64,000 nt of DNA from an uncultured Aequorivita sp. Lineage in GTDB: Bacteria > Bacteroidota > Bacteroidia > Flavobacteriales > Flavobacteriaceae. The notes under the pieces are model-generated. The model was given only the letters and a program-made list of their open reading frames with translations. It was not told the DNA's origin and searched no databases. Shown here one piece after another: positions 26,842-36,888 of the stretch (the first letter of the stretch is position 1; each line of letters starts with the position of its first letter). Made by a program: the position numbers and the translations under genes. The stretch is taken from positions 32,954 to 96,953 of the forward strand of contig CAKZLK010000002.1 of assembly GCA_937125455.1 (NCBI GenBank), given 5' to 3'.

Positions 26842-26897
26842 AGTTTTCAGTATTTAGCAGCAGTGGGCAGGAGTTGGTTCTAACTTTGAAGCAAGTG

Positions 26898-27668
26898 ATG
26901 AAAAATATTATTTTAACCTTCGTTGTTTTAGTTTCTTCTAATTGCTATGCGCAAGATTTCGAATTAAGGGTAACACCTTACGTAAAATGTAAAATTGTTT
27001 ATAAAGACAGTACTTCAGAAAAAGGCTTTTTACGATTTGCCAGTTCGGCTTTTTCACCACAATTAAAAAAAGAAGAAAATGAAAAATCTATAAAATTAGA
27101 CTTTGAACTGATCGATAAAATTATAAGCAATCCAGAAACCGAAAACGAAAGGGTTTTCCAATATTTAAATCATAATTACAATAAATTCAAAATTTTTGTC
27201 GAACTGATTTATAAAGATGTTCTAAGTATCTACATAAGCTCGACAGATCCTGACGATCTTTTCTATTCCGATTTTGACCGACAAAGTATTCAGGAGATGA
27301 TGGCGCAAAGTAAGTTTGAAGCTTACTCAGGCCTCACAAAACGTCTTAAAATTTCTGATACTTTAAATTTGCCAAATGGAAAAAAAATAACGCTTCCAAT
27401 GAGGTATTCATACTATTATAATTTAGATTATGGAGTTGCAAGCGGCATGACTCCTATACTCAATTATTACCTTTTAAAAGAAGGAAGTAATAAGCTATAC
27501 AAAGTAGAAAGAAACAAACGATTCATAAAAAAAGCAGACGGTATTGTAAGTGAATGCCTAAATATTTTAAATGATTTGGAAAAAAATAAGATCAATATTT
27601 TTGATCTACCTAATTTTATTGAGTACTACAAGATTGCATGTAACCCTGAGATTAACACCAATAATTAG
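26898..27668 (+). CDS. secreted protein of unknown function
   Basis: I do not recognise this protein. From the ATG at 26898 it has 256 residues: a signal peptide ending in NCYAQ, then a mixed alpha/beta chain without cysteines in known motifs. It includes a stretch rich in Tyr around MRYSYYYNLDYG and a charged helix near the C-terminus. It is probably periplasmic or at the cell surface. The gene sits between pyrE and an SRPBCC gene, both on the same strand, and its A+T-rich composition resembles its surroundings. A start at 26829 would place the signal peptide internally and is rejected. Confidence 0.7.
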   Translation: MKNIILTFVVLVSSNCYAQDFELRVTPYVKCKIVYKDSTSEKGFLRFASSAFSPQLKKEENEKSIKLDFELIDKIISNPETENERVFQYLNHNYNKFKIFVELIYKDVLSIYISSTDPDDLFYSDFDRQSIQEMMAQSKFEAYSGLTKRLKISDTLNLPNGKKITLPMRYSYYYNLDYGVASGMTPILNYYLLKEGSNKLYKVERNKRFIKKADGIVSECLNILNDLEKNKINIFDLPNFIEYYKIACNPEINTNN

Positions 27669-27721
27669 TTATATAATAAAGATTACTTTTATCAATTAAA
27701 GAATAAAAAAAAATATTCCCA

Positions 27722-28114
27722 ATGAAATTAAACAGCAAAAAAGTAACCACCCAAAAATCTGCAGCAGACCTTTGTGATTTTTTGACAGATGTAAAGAATT
27801 TTGAAAGGCTGATGCCCGAAAACATCAGTAAGTTTGAGGTTATAAGAGAAAATGCATTTGTTTTTGCACTAAAGGGAATGCCCGAAATTGCATTGGAGGT
27901 AAAAGAAGTTGAAAAGCCCAATAAAGTTGTTTTAGGTGCTATCAGCGATAAAATCCCGTTTTCATTAACTGGAAATATTCAAGAGGTTTCTGAAAATAGT
28001 TCAACAGTAGAACTGCTTTTTGAAGGTGAATTCAACACAATGATGGCGATGATGGTAAAAGGGCCCATTTCAAAATTTATTGATACGCTAGCTTCAAACC
28101 TAGAACAACTTTAG
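27722..28114 (+). CDS. SRPBCC-fold (polyketide cyclase-like) protein
   Basis: A 130-residue single-domain protein resembling the SRPBCC/START-like fold: an opening strand (KLNSKKVTTQKSAADLCDFL), then a helix with FERLMPENI, several beta strands, and a long C-terminal helix (GPISKFIDTLASNLEQL). Such proteins bind hydrophobic ligands, but no ligand can be named here. It often lies near pyrE and birA in Flavobacteriia. It is convergent with birA, whose stop is nine bases away. Confidence 0.75.
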   Translation: MKLNSKKVTTQKSAADLCDFLTDVKNFERLMPENISKFEVIRENAFVFALKGMPEIALEVKEVEKPNKVVLGAISDKIPFSLTGNIQEVSENSSTVELLFEGEFNTMMAMMVKGPISKFIDTLASNLEQL

Positions 28115-28122
28115 CTCCCATT

Positions 28123-28896
28123 TTAATAAATCAATTTTATTTCTTTCAGTTGAAATTTTTTCGACGGGTCATTTTCTGTTTCTACCAAAAGTTCACCAAT
28201 GTCAGAAACTCCTTTTATTATTCCGTTGAAGCGCAATTCTTCAGGAGTTTCAAAAACCGAAACCATTTCTTTTCGGAATAAATTGTTTTCATAAAGCTGT
28301 TTCATTTCTGAAAAATCCAATGTTGAAAGATTTTTTAAATTTTTGAAAACATTTTTCAGAATTGCATCAAGCACCTCTTCCAATTGAAAGATTTTTCCTG
28401 TTTCAAGTTTCATTGAACTAGCCTGCGGCAGATTCGGAAAGTTAGTTTCATTCACATTAAGCCCAATTCCTATTATTGAATACTTTATGGAACTGCCTTC
28501 CAGCACGTTTTCAATTAAAATTCCGCCAATTTTTCGATTAGCTGACAATATGTCGTTTGGCCATTTAATTGCCATTTGGGGAAGGTTAAAGCTTTTGAGT
28601 GCTTTCACAATAGCTAAAGATACTGCCATAGAAATCATAAATTGACGCTCAGTTTGCAGTCCATCAAAAACCTTAAACATACTGAATGTAAGGCTTTGCC
28701 CTTTCCTTGAAAGCCAGCCGTTGCCCATTTGTCCACGTCCAGAAAGTTGACGGTTTGTAAGAACAACCGTTTCGTCTTTCAAGTTTGTTTCTTTTGCCAA
28801 TTGCTTTAAGTAGGAATTGGTAGAATCGATGGCACTAAGTTTGATTATATTCAAAAGGATAATTATGTTTAGTATTACGCTTTTAAGGCGCTTCAA
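28123..28896 (-). CDS. birA: biotin--[acetyl-CoA-carboxylase] ligase
   Basis: Attaches biotin to the carrier protein of acetyl-CoA carboxylase. It shows the biotinyl-AMP site GRGQMGNGW, then KWPNDIL with the catalytic Lys, GGILIE and IIGIGLNVN. It lacks the N-terminal helix-turn-helix of E. coli BirA, so it is a ligase only. The first ~15 residues from the ATG at 28896 are hydrophobic and unlike homologues. A TTG at 28854 (LNIIKLSAIDSTN) may be the true start. It is divergent from rsfS. Confidence 0.92.
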   Translation of the reverse strand: MKRLKSVILNIIILLNIIKLSAIDSTNSYLKQLAKETNLKDETVVLTNRQLSGRGQMGNGWLSRKGQSLTFSMFKVFDGLQTERQFMISMAVSLAIVKALKSFNLPQMAIKWPNDILSANRKIGGILIENVLEGSSIKYSIIGIGLNVNETNFPNLPQASSMKLETGKIFQLEEVLDAILKNVFKNLKNLSTLDFSEMKQLYENNLFRKEMVSVFETPEELRFNGIIKGVSDIGELLVETENDPSKKFQLKEIKLIY

Positions 28897-28911
28897 GAAA
28901 CAAAAAAGTAA

Positions 28912-28919
28912 TAACTTTG
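28912..28919 (+). promoter_or_regulatory. Bacteroidota -7 promoter element for rsfS-ftsH
   Basis: TAACTTTG matches TAnnTTTG and lies 24 bases before the rsfS ATG. It probably drives rsfS and ftsH, which are 15 bases apart. Confidence 0.5.
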
Positions 28920-28943
28920 CGAAAAAGAAAAGAAAAATAATTA

Positions 28944-29315
28944 ATGCAGAAAAAACAAGCAGAAACAGATCAGCTTATTACCCAAATAATACGAGGGATT
29001 GAAGAAGTGAAGGGAAAAGATATAGAAATTCTTGACCTTCGAGATATAGAAAATACCGTTTGTGACTATTTTATAATATGTAATGGTACCTCAAACACTC
29101 AGGTAAATGCCATTGTGAATTCCGTTCAAAAATCCGTAAGCAAAGCTTTAAAAGAAAAACCTTGGCACGTCGAAGGAAGTGACAACTCGGAGTGGATTCT
29201 TATGGATTATGTGGACGTTGTTGTTCACGTTTTTCAAAAACATATTCGCGAGTTTTATGATATTGAAGGGCTATGGGGCGATGCTAAATCAGTTAAAATA
29301 GAAACAACAAACTAA
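28944..29315 (+). CDS. rsfS: ribosomal silencing factor RsfS
   Basis: A 123-residue Iojap-family protein that binds L14 of the large ribosomal subunit and blocks subunit joining in poor growth conditions. Typical stretches are DIEILDLRDI, DYFIICNGTSNTQVNAI, WHVEGSDNSEWILMDYVDVV and the Iojap end REFYDIEGLWGDA. It is the first gene of the rsfS-ftsH-LUD-cdsA-psd neighbourhood that is conserved in Flavobacteriia. Confidence 0.95.
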   Translation: MQKKQAETDQLITQIIRGIEEVKGKDIEILDLRDIENTVCDYFIICNGTSNTQVNAIVNSVQKSVSKALKEKPWHVEGSDNSEWILMDYVDVVVHVFQKHIREFYDIEGLWGDAKSVKIETTN

Positions 29316-29330
29316 AAAGAGATTTGCCTT

Positions 29331-31286
29331 ATGGCTGAAGAAAATAAAAATAAGAAAAAAGAATCCAAAAAGCCGAGACCTAATTATTATTGGATCTATG
29401 CGGCAATAATTCTATTGTTTTTTGGCATCCAAATTTTTGGTGGTAGCAGCTGGTCTCAGCCTGCAAAGACAAACCAAGCAAAGTTTGAAGAATTTTTGAA
29501 AAATGGTGATGTAGAAAGAGTGGACGTAATAAACAAAAAGATTGCGAAAGTTTATCTAACCCCAGAAGCCAAAAAGAAAGAGATACATTCAAAAAAAGAA
29601 AAACTTCCATCATTTTTGGAAGGTGGCGCAAATGATGCTGATTATCAATTTGAATTTGGCGATCTTCAACTCTTTCAAAAAGATTTCCAAGAAATAAAAG
29701 CAGAAAATAACCTACCTACCACCTTAAATTTTGATACAGAGTCCAATGTTTGGGGTGATATCTTAATGGGCATTCTGCCATTTGTTATCATTATTGGTAT
29801 TTGGATTTTTATTATGCGAAGAATGTCTTCTGGAGCTGGCGGTGGTGCTGGCGGTCAGCTTTTCAACATAGGAAAGTCTAAGGCAAAGCTTTTTGATGAA
29901 AAAACAGATGTAAAAACTTCTTTCAAGGATGTTGCGGGTTTGGAAGGTGCCAAGGAAGAAGTACAAGAAATTGTTGATTTCCTAAAACAACCGGAAAAAT
30001 ATACTTCCCTAGGGGGTAAAATTCCGAAAGGTGCATTATTGGTAGGACCTCCAGGAACCGGTAAAACTCTTTTGGCAAAAGCCGTTGCTGGTGAAGCGAA
30101 AGTTCCGTTCTTCTCACTTTCAGGTTCTGATTTTGTTGAAATGTTTGTTGGGGTTGGAGCATCTCGTGTGCGCGACCTTTTTAAACAAGCTAAAGACAAA
30201 TCACCATCTATAATTTTTATTGATGAAATAGACGCCATTGGTCGTGCCCGTGGAAAAAACAACTTTTCCGGAAGCAATGACGAACGCGAAAATACCTTGA
30301 ACCAATTATTGACCGAAATGGACGGTTTTGGCACAAATACTAACGTAATTGTAATTGCCGCTACAAACCGTGCAGACGTGTTGGATAAAGCCTTAATGCG
30401 TGCAGGTCGTTTTGACAGACAAATATATGTTGACCTTCCAGATGTACGCGAACGAAAGGAAATTTTTGAAGTTCACCTACGCCCAATTAAAAAGGACGAC
30501 AATTTAGATACCGATTTTCTTTCAAAACAAACTCCAGGATTTTCTGGAGCAGACATAGCAAACGTTTGTAACGAAGCTGCATTGATTGCTGCCCGTAACG
30601 GAAAAAAATCTGTTGGTAAGCAAGATTTCTTGGACGCTGTAGATAGAATTGTTGGTGGCCTTGAAAAGAAAAACAAGATAATGACAATGGACGAAAAACG
30701 CGCTATTGCTTATCATGAAGCTGGTCACGCCACAGTTAGCTGGATGCTTGAGCATGCTGCGCCCTTGGTGAAAGTTACTATTGTTCCACGCGGACAATCT
30801 TTAGGTGCAGCTTGGTATTTACCTGAAGAAAGATTGATTATTCATCCAGAACAAATGTTGGATGAGATGTGTGCTGCACTTGGTGGCCGTGCTGCTGAAA
30901 AAGTAATTTTCAATCGTATTTCTACCGGAGCTTTGAGTGATTTGGAAAAAGTTACTAAACAGGCCCGTGCAATGGTTACCATTTATGGGCTAAACGATAA
31001 AATTGGAAACATTACTTATTACGATAGTAGCGGCCAATCTGAATACAACTTCTCTAAACCTTACAGTGAGAAAACAGCTGAATTGATAGATAAAGAAATT
31101 TCCGTACTCATAGAAAGTCAGTATCAACGGGCTATTAAGCTTTTAGAAGATAATAAAGATAAGTTGACCGAACTGGCAAATGTACTTCTTGAAAAAGAAG
31201 TTATATTTAAGGATAACCTTCAGAAAATATTTGGTGACCGTCCATTTGTAATACCAGAAGAGGCAACAAGAGTTACAACAACTTAA
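29331..31286 (+). CDS. ftsH: ATP-dependent zinc metalloprotease FtsH
   Basis: A membrane-bound AAA+ protease that degrades membrane and regulatory proteins. It has 651 residues: a first membrane helix (about 18-37), a periplasmic domain, a second helix (about 145-164), the AAA+ module with Walker A GPPGTGKT (near 239) and SIIFIDEIDAIG, the SRH region RAGRFDRQIYV, then the zinc protease motif HEAGH (near 462). A Glu/Asp metal ligand is expected in the later helix. It is full length with no visible defect. Confidence 0.97.
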   Translation: MAEENKNKKKESKKPRPNYYWIYAAIILLFFGIQIFGGSSWSQPAKTNQAKFEEFLKNGDVERVDVINKKIAKVYLTPEAKKKEIHSKKEKLPSFLEGGANDADYQFEFGDLQLFQKDFQEIKAENNLPTTLNFDTESNVWGDILMGILPFVIIIGIWIFIMRRMSSGAGGGAGGQLFNIGKSKAKLFDEKTDVKTSFKDVAGLEGAKEEVQEIVDFLKQPEKYTSLGGKIPKGALLVGPPGTGKTLLAKAVAGEAKVPFFSLSGSDFVEMFVGVGASRVRDLFKQAKDKSPSIIFIDEIDAIGRARGKNNFSGSNDERENTLNQLLTEMDGFGTNTNVIVIAATNRADVLDKALMRAGRFDRQIYVDLPDVRERKEIFEVHLRPIKKDDNLDTDFLSKQTPGFSGADIANVCNEAALIAARNGKKSVGKQDFLDAVDRIVGGLEKKNKIMTMDEKRAIAYHEAGHATVSWMLEHAAPLVKVTIVPRGQSLGAAWYLPEERLIIHPEQMLDEMCAALGGRAAEKVIFNRISTGALSDLEKVTKQARAMVTIYGLNDKIGNITYYDSSGQSEYNFSKPYSEKTAELIDKEISVLIESQYQRAIKLLEDNKDKLTELANVLLEKEVIFKDNLQKIFGDRPFVIPEEATRVTTT

Positions 31287-31398
31287 TATTGTATTTTTTG
31301 ATTTTGTTCTGAAACTTTGTTTTTAGGTAACAAAACTTCAAACTAGATTTTATATATTTGAAGTTAAACGCAATTATGAACTCCTCAATGAATTATTA

Positions 31399-32010
31399 AT
31401 GAGTCTATTTAAAAGACTTTTAAACTTAAATTATAAATCGGAAGAGAAGGCCAGACGTGCCGACAAAGCCGACCATAGCAGCTATTATCCTGAACAGAAA
31501 CTTCCCATTGACGAAAAGTTTACTTATAACTTCAAAAACAACGGTGGTAAATTTATTTATTGTGAAAATTGGGAAGAAATATTGGAAAGTTTTGATAACA
31601 TAATGATTGAAAATGATTGGTATGAACAGGATGTTTTCTGCATTAATGAAATGCTCTCCAAAAAATTTGAAGGTTTTAATCTCAATTTTGTAAAAAAAAC
31701 GGATTCAAAATTTTTCCTTTCAACTTGCGAATCATTGGTTTCTAATAATGGATCTATATTGCTTTCATCAAATCAAATCAAAGAAAAGAAGTTAAAGGAA
31801 CTTCCTGCTAATTTTATCATTTTTGCAACAACAAGCCAGATTGTTGATACAATCAGCGAAGGTTTACGGATTATAAAAAACCAAAGTTCAAGTTACATTC
31901 CAAGTAACATTACTACTATTCAAGACTTTGAAACTGAAAAAGAAAAGGATTTTATGAGTTATGGAAGTAGCACAAAAAACCTATATTTGTTGCTACTGGA
32001 AGACTTATAA
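31399..32010 (+). CDS. LUD (LutC/YkgG-like) domain protein
   Basis: A 203-residue protein with a LUD domain: WEEILESFDNIMIENDW near residue 60, FFLSTCESLVSNNGSILLSS in the middle, and FIIFATTSQIVDTISEGLRI, the usual nucleotide-fold strands. The relatives LutC/YkgG take part in lactate oxidation, but in Flavobacteriia this copy is found between ftsH and cdsA, without LutA/LutB, and its role is unknown. It is followed one base later by cdsA. Confidence 0.8.
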   Translation: MSLFKRLLNLNYKSEEKARRADKADHSSYYPEQKLPIDEKFTYNFKNNGGKFIYCENWEEILESFDNIMIENDWYEQDVFCINEMLSKKFEGFNLNFVKKTDSKFFLSTCESLVSNNGSILLSSNQIKEKKLKELPANFIIFATTSQIVDTISEGLRIIKNQSSSYIPSNITTIQDFETEKEKDFMSYGSSTKNLYLLLLEDL

Positions 32011-32011
32011 T

Positions 32012-32845
32012 ATGAAGGAAATTCTCGTACGAACCCTCTCGGGCGTATTATACATTTCGATCATCATTTTTGCAATGTTCACTTCGCGTGAATGGTTTAT
32101 GGGACTTTTTTTTGTACTTGCCGTTATCACATTAAGTGAGTATTTAAAGCTTGTTCATTTAACCAGTTATCTTGCCTACTTCCTGCTTGCGGCAGCTTTT
32201 TATTTTTTAAGTTATAATGTTTTTGACGATAATGCTGTTTATCTTTTTTTGATTTTAAGTGGCTTTGTAAATCTTTATCTTTTAAAAGATGTCCTCTGGA
32301 CCAGCAAGATTCCAATGTTTGAAAAGAAAAAATACGTTACTGTGATATTTTATATTATTAGTGGCTTCGTATTTCTTACTCTTATACCTATAATGAACAT
32401 TGACGGCAAGTTTATGCCAGAAATAATCGTAGCCGTTTTTATATTGGTTTGGAGTAACGATACTTTTGCATATCTCGTTGGGAAAAACTTTGGCAAGCAC
32501 AAGCTTTTGGAGCGCATATCACCAAAAAAAACCATAGAAGGTTTTGTAGGTGGCATGCTCGGTGCTCTTTTGGCAGGATTTGTTATCTTTAAAGTATTGG
32601 AAAACTACAGCCCTATGGATGCTGAAAAATATCCATTATGGCTTTGGATAGTAATGGCGATTATTGTTTCTGTATTTGGTACGATTGGAGATTTGATTCA
32701 ATCTAAGTTTAAAAGACAGGCTGGTGTTAAAGACAGTGGTATTATTATGCCCGGACACGGTGGACTATATGACAGGCTAGACAGCATTATTTATGCGAGC
32801 CCTTTTGTTTATGCATTTTTATTAATTGTTGACAATGTTTCATAA
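32012..32845 (+). CDS. cdsA: phosphatidate cytidylyltransferase
   Basis: Makes CDP-diacylglycerol, the precursor of phospholipids. It has 277 residues with about eight membrane spans and the CDS signature SKFKRQAGVKDSGIIMPGHG, then GLYDRLDS near the C-terminus. I chose the ATG at 32012 (MKEILVRTLSG); a start at 31961 lies inside the LUD gene. It is followed by psd, with an overlap of about ten bases, so the two lipid enzymes are coupled. Confidence 0.95.
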   Translation: MKEILVRTLSGVLYISIIIFAMFTSREWFMGLFFVLAVITLSEYLKLVHLTSYLAYFLLAAAFYFLSYNVFDDNAVYLFLILSGFVNLYLLKDVLWTSKIPMFEKKKYVTVIFYIISGFVFLTLIPIMNIDGKFMPEIIVAVFILVWSNDTFAYLVGKNFGKHKLLERISPKKTIEGFVGGMLGALLAGFVIFKVLENYSPMDAEKYPLWLWIVMAIIVSVFGTIGDLIQSKFKRQAGVKDSGIIMPGHGGLYDRLDSIIYASPFVYAFLLIVDNVS

Positions 32846-33485
32846 AGAAGGTTTTAAAATTATTTTTATAGCACTGGTAATAGTTATCGGTCTTGGTCTT
32901 TTGGCGAATATTTTTGTGGGAGATCCAACTATTCGCGGTGGAGTTATTATTTCATTGATAATAATTTTGCTACTGGTTTTACAGTTCTTTAGAAACCCAA
33001 AACGTAATTTTTTGGTACATCCAGATTATGTTCTTTCATCTGTGGACGGAAAAGTAGTGGTTATTGAAGAAGTTTTTGAAAAAGAATATTTCAACGATAA
33101 AAGATTACAGGTTTCTGTATTTATGAGCCCTATTAATGTGCACGTTACACGCTATCCCGTGAGCGGAAAGGTGGTTTACAGTAAATATCATCCAGGGAAG
33201 TACTTGGTCGCTTGGCACCCAAAGTCTTCCGAAGAAAACGAACGTACTACAGTGGTTGTTAAGAATGAGGCTTTTGGAGAAGTTTTGTTCCGGCAGATAG
33301 CTGGAGCAATGGCAAGACGAATTGTAAATTATGCCGAAGTAGACCAAGAAGTGGAGCAGACAGCTGACAGTGGTTTTATAAAATTTGGTTCGCGTGTAGA
33401 TATTTTTCTTCCGCTTGGGACCAATATAAAGGTAACTTTAAACCAAAAGGTTAAAGGAGGAATTTCTATAATTGCTGAAAAATAA
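32835..33485 (+). CDS. psd: phosphatidylserine decarboxylase
   Basis: Converts phosphatidylserine to phosphatidylethanolamine. It has 216 residues from the ATG at 32835 (MFHKEGFK). Two hydrophobic segments lie near the N-terminus. FMSPINVHVTRYPVSG is the family motif, and FGSR (near residue 184) is the self-cleavage site at Gly-Ser that yields the pyruvoyl group. This is the short, archaeal-type Psd common in Bacteroidota. It overlaps cdsA and is followed immediately by the acyl-CoA-binding protein gene. Confidence 0.95.
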   Translation: MFHKEGFKIIFIALVIVIGLGLLANIFVGDPTIRGGVIISLIIILLLVLQFFRNPKRNFLVHPDYVLSSVDGKVVVIEEVFEKEYFNDKRLQVSVFMSPINVHVTRYPVSGKVVYSKYHPGKYLVAWHPKSSEENERTTVVVKNEAFGEVLFRQIAGAMARRIVNYAEVDQEVEQTADSGFIKFGSRVDIFLPLGTNIKVTLNQKVKGGISIIAEK

Positions 33486-33752
33486 ATGACTTCAGAAGAA
33501 CTCGATATCAATTTTAGAGCAGCCGTAGAGAGCATCAACGAGCACACTGAGCCGTTTCCTGCAGATTTCCTATTACGGTTGTATGCTTACTACAAAAGAG
33601 CTACCGACGATCAAGATTTGCCCAGCAGCAACAATCCACTGATAAGTGCTTTTAAAACAAACGCCCTTTTTCAAACCAAAAATCTTTCTTCAGATGAGGC
33701 AAAGGAACTATATGTGGAAGCCGTTAACCATTATTTTTTGTATCGTAAATAA
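33486..33752 (+). CDS. acyl-CoA-binding protein
   Basis: An 88-residue four-helix ACBP. Typical features: the opening helix with INFRAAVESI, the ADFLLRLYAYYKRAT helix holding the LYxxYKRAT ligand motif, and the closing helix AKELYVEAVNHYFL. It binds long-chain acyl-CoA in the cytoplasm. It directly follows psd with no gap, so it may serve the phospholipid genes of the same operon. Its stop abuts the stop of the convergent coiled-coil gene. Confidence 0.9.
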   Translation: MTSEELDINFRAAVESINEHTEPFPADFLLRLYAYYKRATDDQDLPSSNNPLISAFKTNALFQTKNLSSDEAKELYVEAVNHYFLYRK

Positions 33753-33995
33753 TTAATCTTGTTGTGCTTTATTGAATTTTATTTCATAAGCCTCAATCGC
33801 TTCCCGAATTTTATCAACGTTTTCTGAAGCACGCTCATGGGCAGCTTCCATTGCATTTTCTAGATCTTTGTCTGGATGCTGAAAAAGATCTGTAATAACG
33901 TGGTTGATTTTGTCAATAATACTTTTCTGACTGTTCTCGATGTCTTCTAATTTATGAAGCATCGCTTCCATTTCATTATACTTTGATTGATCCAT
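33753..33995 (-). CDS. small coiled-coil protein of unknown function
   Basis: An 80-residue, all-alpha cytoplasmic protein with heptad-like spacing (YNEMEAMLHKLEDIENSQ; AMEAAHERASENVDKI). It has no signal peptide and no known domain that I can see. The start is taken as the ATG at 33995 (MDQSKYNE); an in-frame ATG at 34028 would add 11 residues. It is convergent with the ACBP gene; the two stop codons are back to back. Confidence 0.7.
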   Translation of the reverse strand: MDQSKYNEMEAMLHKLEDIENSQKSIIDKINHVITDLFQHPDKDLENAMEAAHERASENVDKIREAIEAYEIKFNKAQQD

Positions 33996-34130
33996 AACAA
34001 GTTTAATTTTTGAACAAGTTACGGGCAAAACATTTCAAAAATTATAAATTAACCATGTTTTAGAATAAATTAAGAGTTTTTAACGGTTTTTGAATACAAA
34101 AGACGCGGTTAGTCTTTTAAATATATTAAA

Positions 34131-36761
34131 TTATTTCAAGCCTTGCAGGCTGGCCTTCAGGGTTTCAATCTTTGCCAATGCATCTGCTTCTTTTTGTTTT
34201 TCCAAAGCCACAACTTGTTCTGGCGCACCGCTTACAAAACGTTCATTTTTTAGTTTTCCTTGAACACTTTTTAAGAAACCTTCGGTGTATTTTAGTTCTT
34301 CAGAAAGCTTTGCTATTTCTTCATCTACGTTTATGGCACCGGCAATTGGAATGAAATATTCGTTGCTCTTTACCCGAAATGTGAGGGCGCCATCCAGCTT
34401 TTCTGAAATGTAATTCAACGCTGAAATATTGCCGAGTTTTGAAATTACCGCATCAAATTCTTTTGAAGCATTGTCATTATTCAATACAGAAAGAGTAATG
34501 GTATCTTTAAAAGAAATGTTCTTTTCTTTGCGAATTGTTCTGATTCCAGAGATTACTTCAGAAGCGAATTCAAAGTCTTTAATGATTTTTTCGTCAAAAG
34601 ATTCCATATTTGGCCACTCTGAAATTATCAAAGCTTCTGAAATATCACGTTGTGTGATGTGCTGCCAAATTTCTTCAGAAATGAATGGCACGAAAGGGTG
34701 TAATACTTTTAAATTATCTTCTAAAACAGAGATTACTTCTAAATATGTTTTTTCTGAAATCTTTTCGCCGAAAGGTGGTTTTACCATTTCTAACAACCAA
34801 GAACAGAAATCATCCCAAACTAACTTATAGGTTGACATTAAAGCATCGCTGATACGGTATTTGCTGTAATGGTCTTCAATTTCGGCTAGGTTTTTTTGGA
34901 ATTTACTTCGGTACCATTGCAGAGCGATTATATCACTTTGCGATTGTTCTTTTTCCATGTCAACTTCCCATCCATCAATCAAACGATAGGCATTCCAGAT
35001 TTTATTTACAAACGCACTCCCCTGTTTACAAAGATCTTCATCAAACATTAAGTCATTACCAGCAGGCGAGCTTAAAAGCATCCCCACGCGCACCCCATCG
35101 GCACCGTAGGTATCCATCAAATCAATTGGGTCTGGAGAATTACCAAGTGATTTACTCATCTTTCTACGCTGTTTATCGCGTACAATTCCTGTTAAGTAAA
35201 CGTTTGTGAACGGTTTTTCATTTCTGTATTCATATCCTGCAATAATCATTCGTGCAACCCAAAAGAAAAGTATTTCAGGAGCAGTTACAAGATCGTTTGT
35301 TGGATAATAATAATTGATTTCTTTATTATCTGGCTCTAGAATTCCGTTGAAAACGCTTATTGGCCATAACCAAGAGGAGAACCAAGTATCCAAGGCATCA
35401 GGGTCTTGTTTTAGACTTGCAACCGTTAGTTGTTGGTTGCCCGTTTTTTCTTTTGCAAGTTGGAGTGCTTCTTCAATATTTTCTGCAACAACGAAATCCT
35501 CTTTTCCATCACCATAGAAATAGGCTGGAATTTGTTGTCCCCACCAAAGTTGGCGGGAAATGTTCCAATCGCGCACGTTTTCCATCCAGTGGCGGTATGT
35601 ATTTATGAATTTTTCGGGAAAAAGATGCACCTCTTTTTCAAGTACGGCATCTAAAGCAGGCTGTGCAAGGTCTTTCATTTTAAGGAACCATTGATCACTG
35701 AGTTTTGGCTCTATTACTGCACCAGTACGCTCACTTGTACCAACTTTGTGCGTATGGGTTTCAATTTTTGAAACTACGCCCATTTCTTCAAGTTCTTTTA
35801 CAATTTCCTTACGGACCACGAAACGGTCTTTACCTTCGTAATGAAGGCCAAAACTGTTCAGGGTTCCGTCATCATTCAAAATATCGATAATCTCAAGTCT
35901 GTGCTTATCCCCTAACATTTTATCATTCTCGTCGTGTGCAGGTGTAACTTTTAAACAACCCGTACCGAATTCCATATCCACATATTCATCTTCAATAATT
36001 GGAATCACGCGATTGCAGACAGGAACGATAGCTTTTTTGCCGCGAAGGTGTGCAAAACGCTCGTCATTCGGGTTTATACATATTGCAGTATCTCCCAAAA
36101 TGGTTTCGGGACGAGTTGTGGCAATGGTCAATGTTTCGTCGCTGCCTTCTATTTTATAATTTAGGTAATAGAGATTGCCTTGCTTTTCTTCATAAATAAC
36201 CTCTTCATCAGAAAGGGTGGTCTTAGCCTGCGGATCCCAGTTTACCATTCGGTATCCGCGATAAATGTTTCCTTTTCGGTACAAATCCACAAAAACTTTT
36301 ATCACTGAAGCTGACATATCTTCATCCATTGTGAACTTTGTACGTTCCCAATCGCAGGAAGCTCCCAGTTTTTTTAATTGTTCCAATATAATCCCCCCGT
36401 GTTTATGTGTCCATTCCCAAGCGTGTTCTAAAAATTCTTCACGGGAAAGGTTTGCTTTATCAATTCCTTCGGCTTTCAGTTTTGAAACTACCTTGGCTTC
36501 AGTAGCAATTGAAGCGTGATCGGTTCCAGGCACCCAGCAAGCGTTAAACCCCTGCAGACGCGCTCGACGAATCAAAACATCCTGCAATGTATTGTTTAGC
36601 ATGTGGCCCATGTGCAATACTCCTGTTACGTTTGGGGGCGGAATAACGATGGTGTATGGCGTTCTTTCATCCACTTCTGAGTGGAAATATTTGTTTTCCA
36701 TCCAGTAGCTATACCACTTATTCTCTATCTGTTTTGCATTATATTTTGCTTCTAAAGCCAT
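34131..36761 (-). CDS. valS: valyl-tRNA synthetase
   Basis: Charges tRNA-Val. It has 876 residues from the ATG at 36761 ([11 protein letters not shown]). The class I signatures are HMGH (near residue 50, in [10 protein letters not shown]) and KMSKS (near 533). The editing domain lies between them ([22 protein letters not shown]) and a coiled coil forms the C-terminus ([10 protein letters not shown]). An ATG at 36794 would place the start inside a promoter element, so the later start is chosen. It is a single gene. Confidence 0.97.
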   Translation of the reverse strand: MALEAKYNAKQIENKWYSYWMENKYFHSEVDERTPYTIVIPPPNVTGVLHMGHMLNNTLQDVLIRRARLQGFNACWVPGTDHASIATEAKVVSKLKAEGIDKANLSREEFLEHAWEWTHKHGGIILEQLKKLGASCDWERTKFTMDEDMSASVIKVFVDLYRKGNIYRGYRMVNWDPQAKTTLSDEEVIYEEKQGNLYYLNYKIEGSDETLTIATTRPETILGDTAICINPNDERFAHLRGKKAIVPVCNRVIPIIEDEYVDMEFGTGCLKVTPAHDENDKMLGDKHRLEIIDILNDDGTLNSFGLHYEGKDRFVVRKEIVKELEEMGVVSKIETHTHKVGTSERTGAVIEPKLSDQWFLKMKDLAQPALDAVLEKEVHLFPEKFINTYRHWMENVRDWNISRQLWWGQQIPAYFYGDGKEDFVVAENIEEALQLAKEKTGNQQLTVASLKQDPDALDTWFSSWLWPISVFNGILEPDNKEINYYYPTNDLVTAPEILFFWVARMIIAGYEYRNEKPFTNVYLTGIVRDKQRRKMSKSLGNSPDPIDLMDTYGADGVRVGMLLSSPAGNDLMFDEDLCKQGSAFVNKIWNAYRLIDGWEVDMEKEQSQSDIIALQWYRSKFQKNLAEIEDHYSKYRISDALMSTYKLVWDDFCSWLLEMVKPPFGEKISEKTYLEVISVLEDNLKVLHPFVPFISEEIWQHITQRDISEALIISEWPNMESFDEKIIKDFEFASEVISGIRTIRKEKNISFKDTITLSVLNNDNASKEFDAVISKLGNISALNYISEKLDGALTFRVKSNEYFIPIAGAINVDEEIAKLSEELKYTEGFLKSVQGKLKNERFVSGAPEQVVALEKQKEADALAKIETLKASLQGLK

Positions 36762-36791
36762 ACTTTGGTCTGGTATTTGTGTAATGAGTTG

Positions 36792-36799
36792 CAAAAGTA
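36792..36799 (-). promoter_or_regulatory. Bacteroidota -7 promoter element for valS
   Basis: TACTTTTG on the minus strand matches TAnnTTTG, 30 bases before the valS ATG at 36761. Confidence 0.5.
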
Positions 36800-36888
36800 A
36801 TTATAACTAAAGGATAATAAAAGTGAATAAGTTATTTTGCTCGTTGTTCAAAAGTTATATACTTTAGCAATATTAAAAACACAAAATC

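Noticed and set aside
29855..30334. 159-codon open frame antisense to ftsH
   Set aside because: It overlaps the FtsH AAA+ domain, which is conserved at protein level; the reverse frame has low-complexity Ser/Pro content and no domain.
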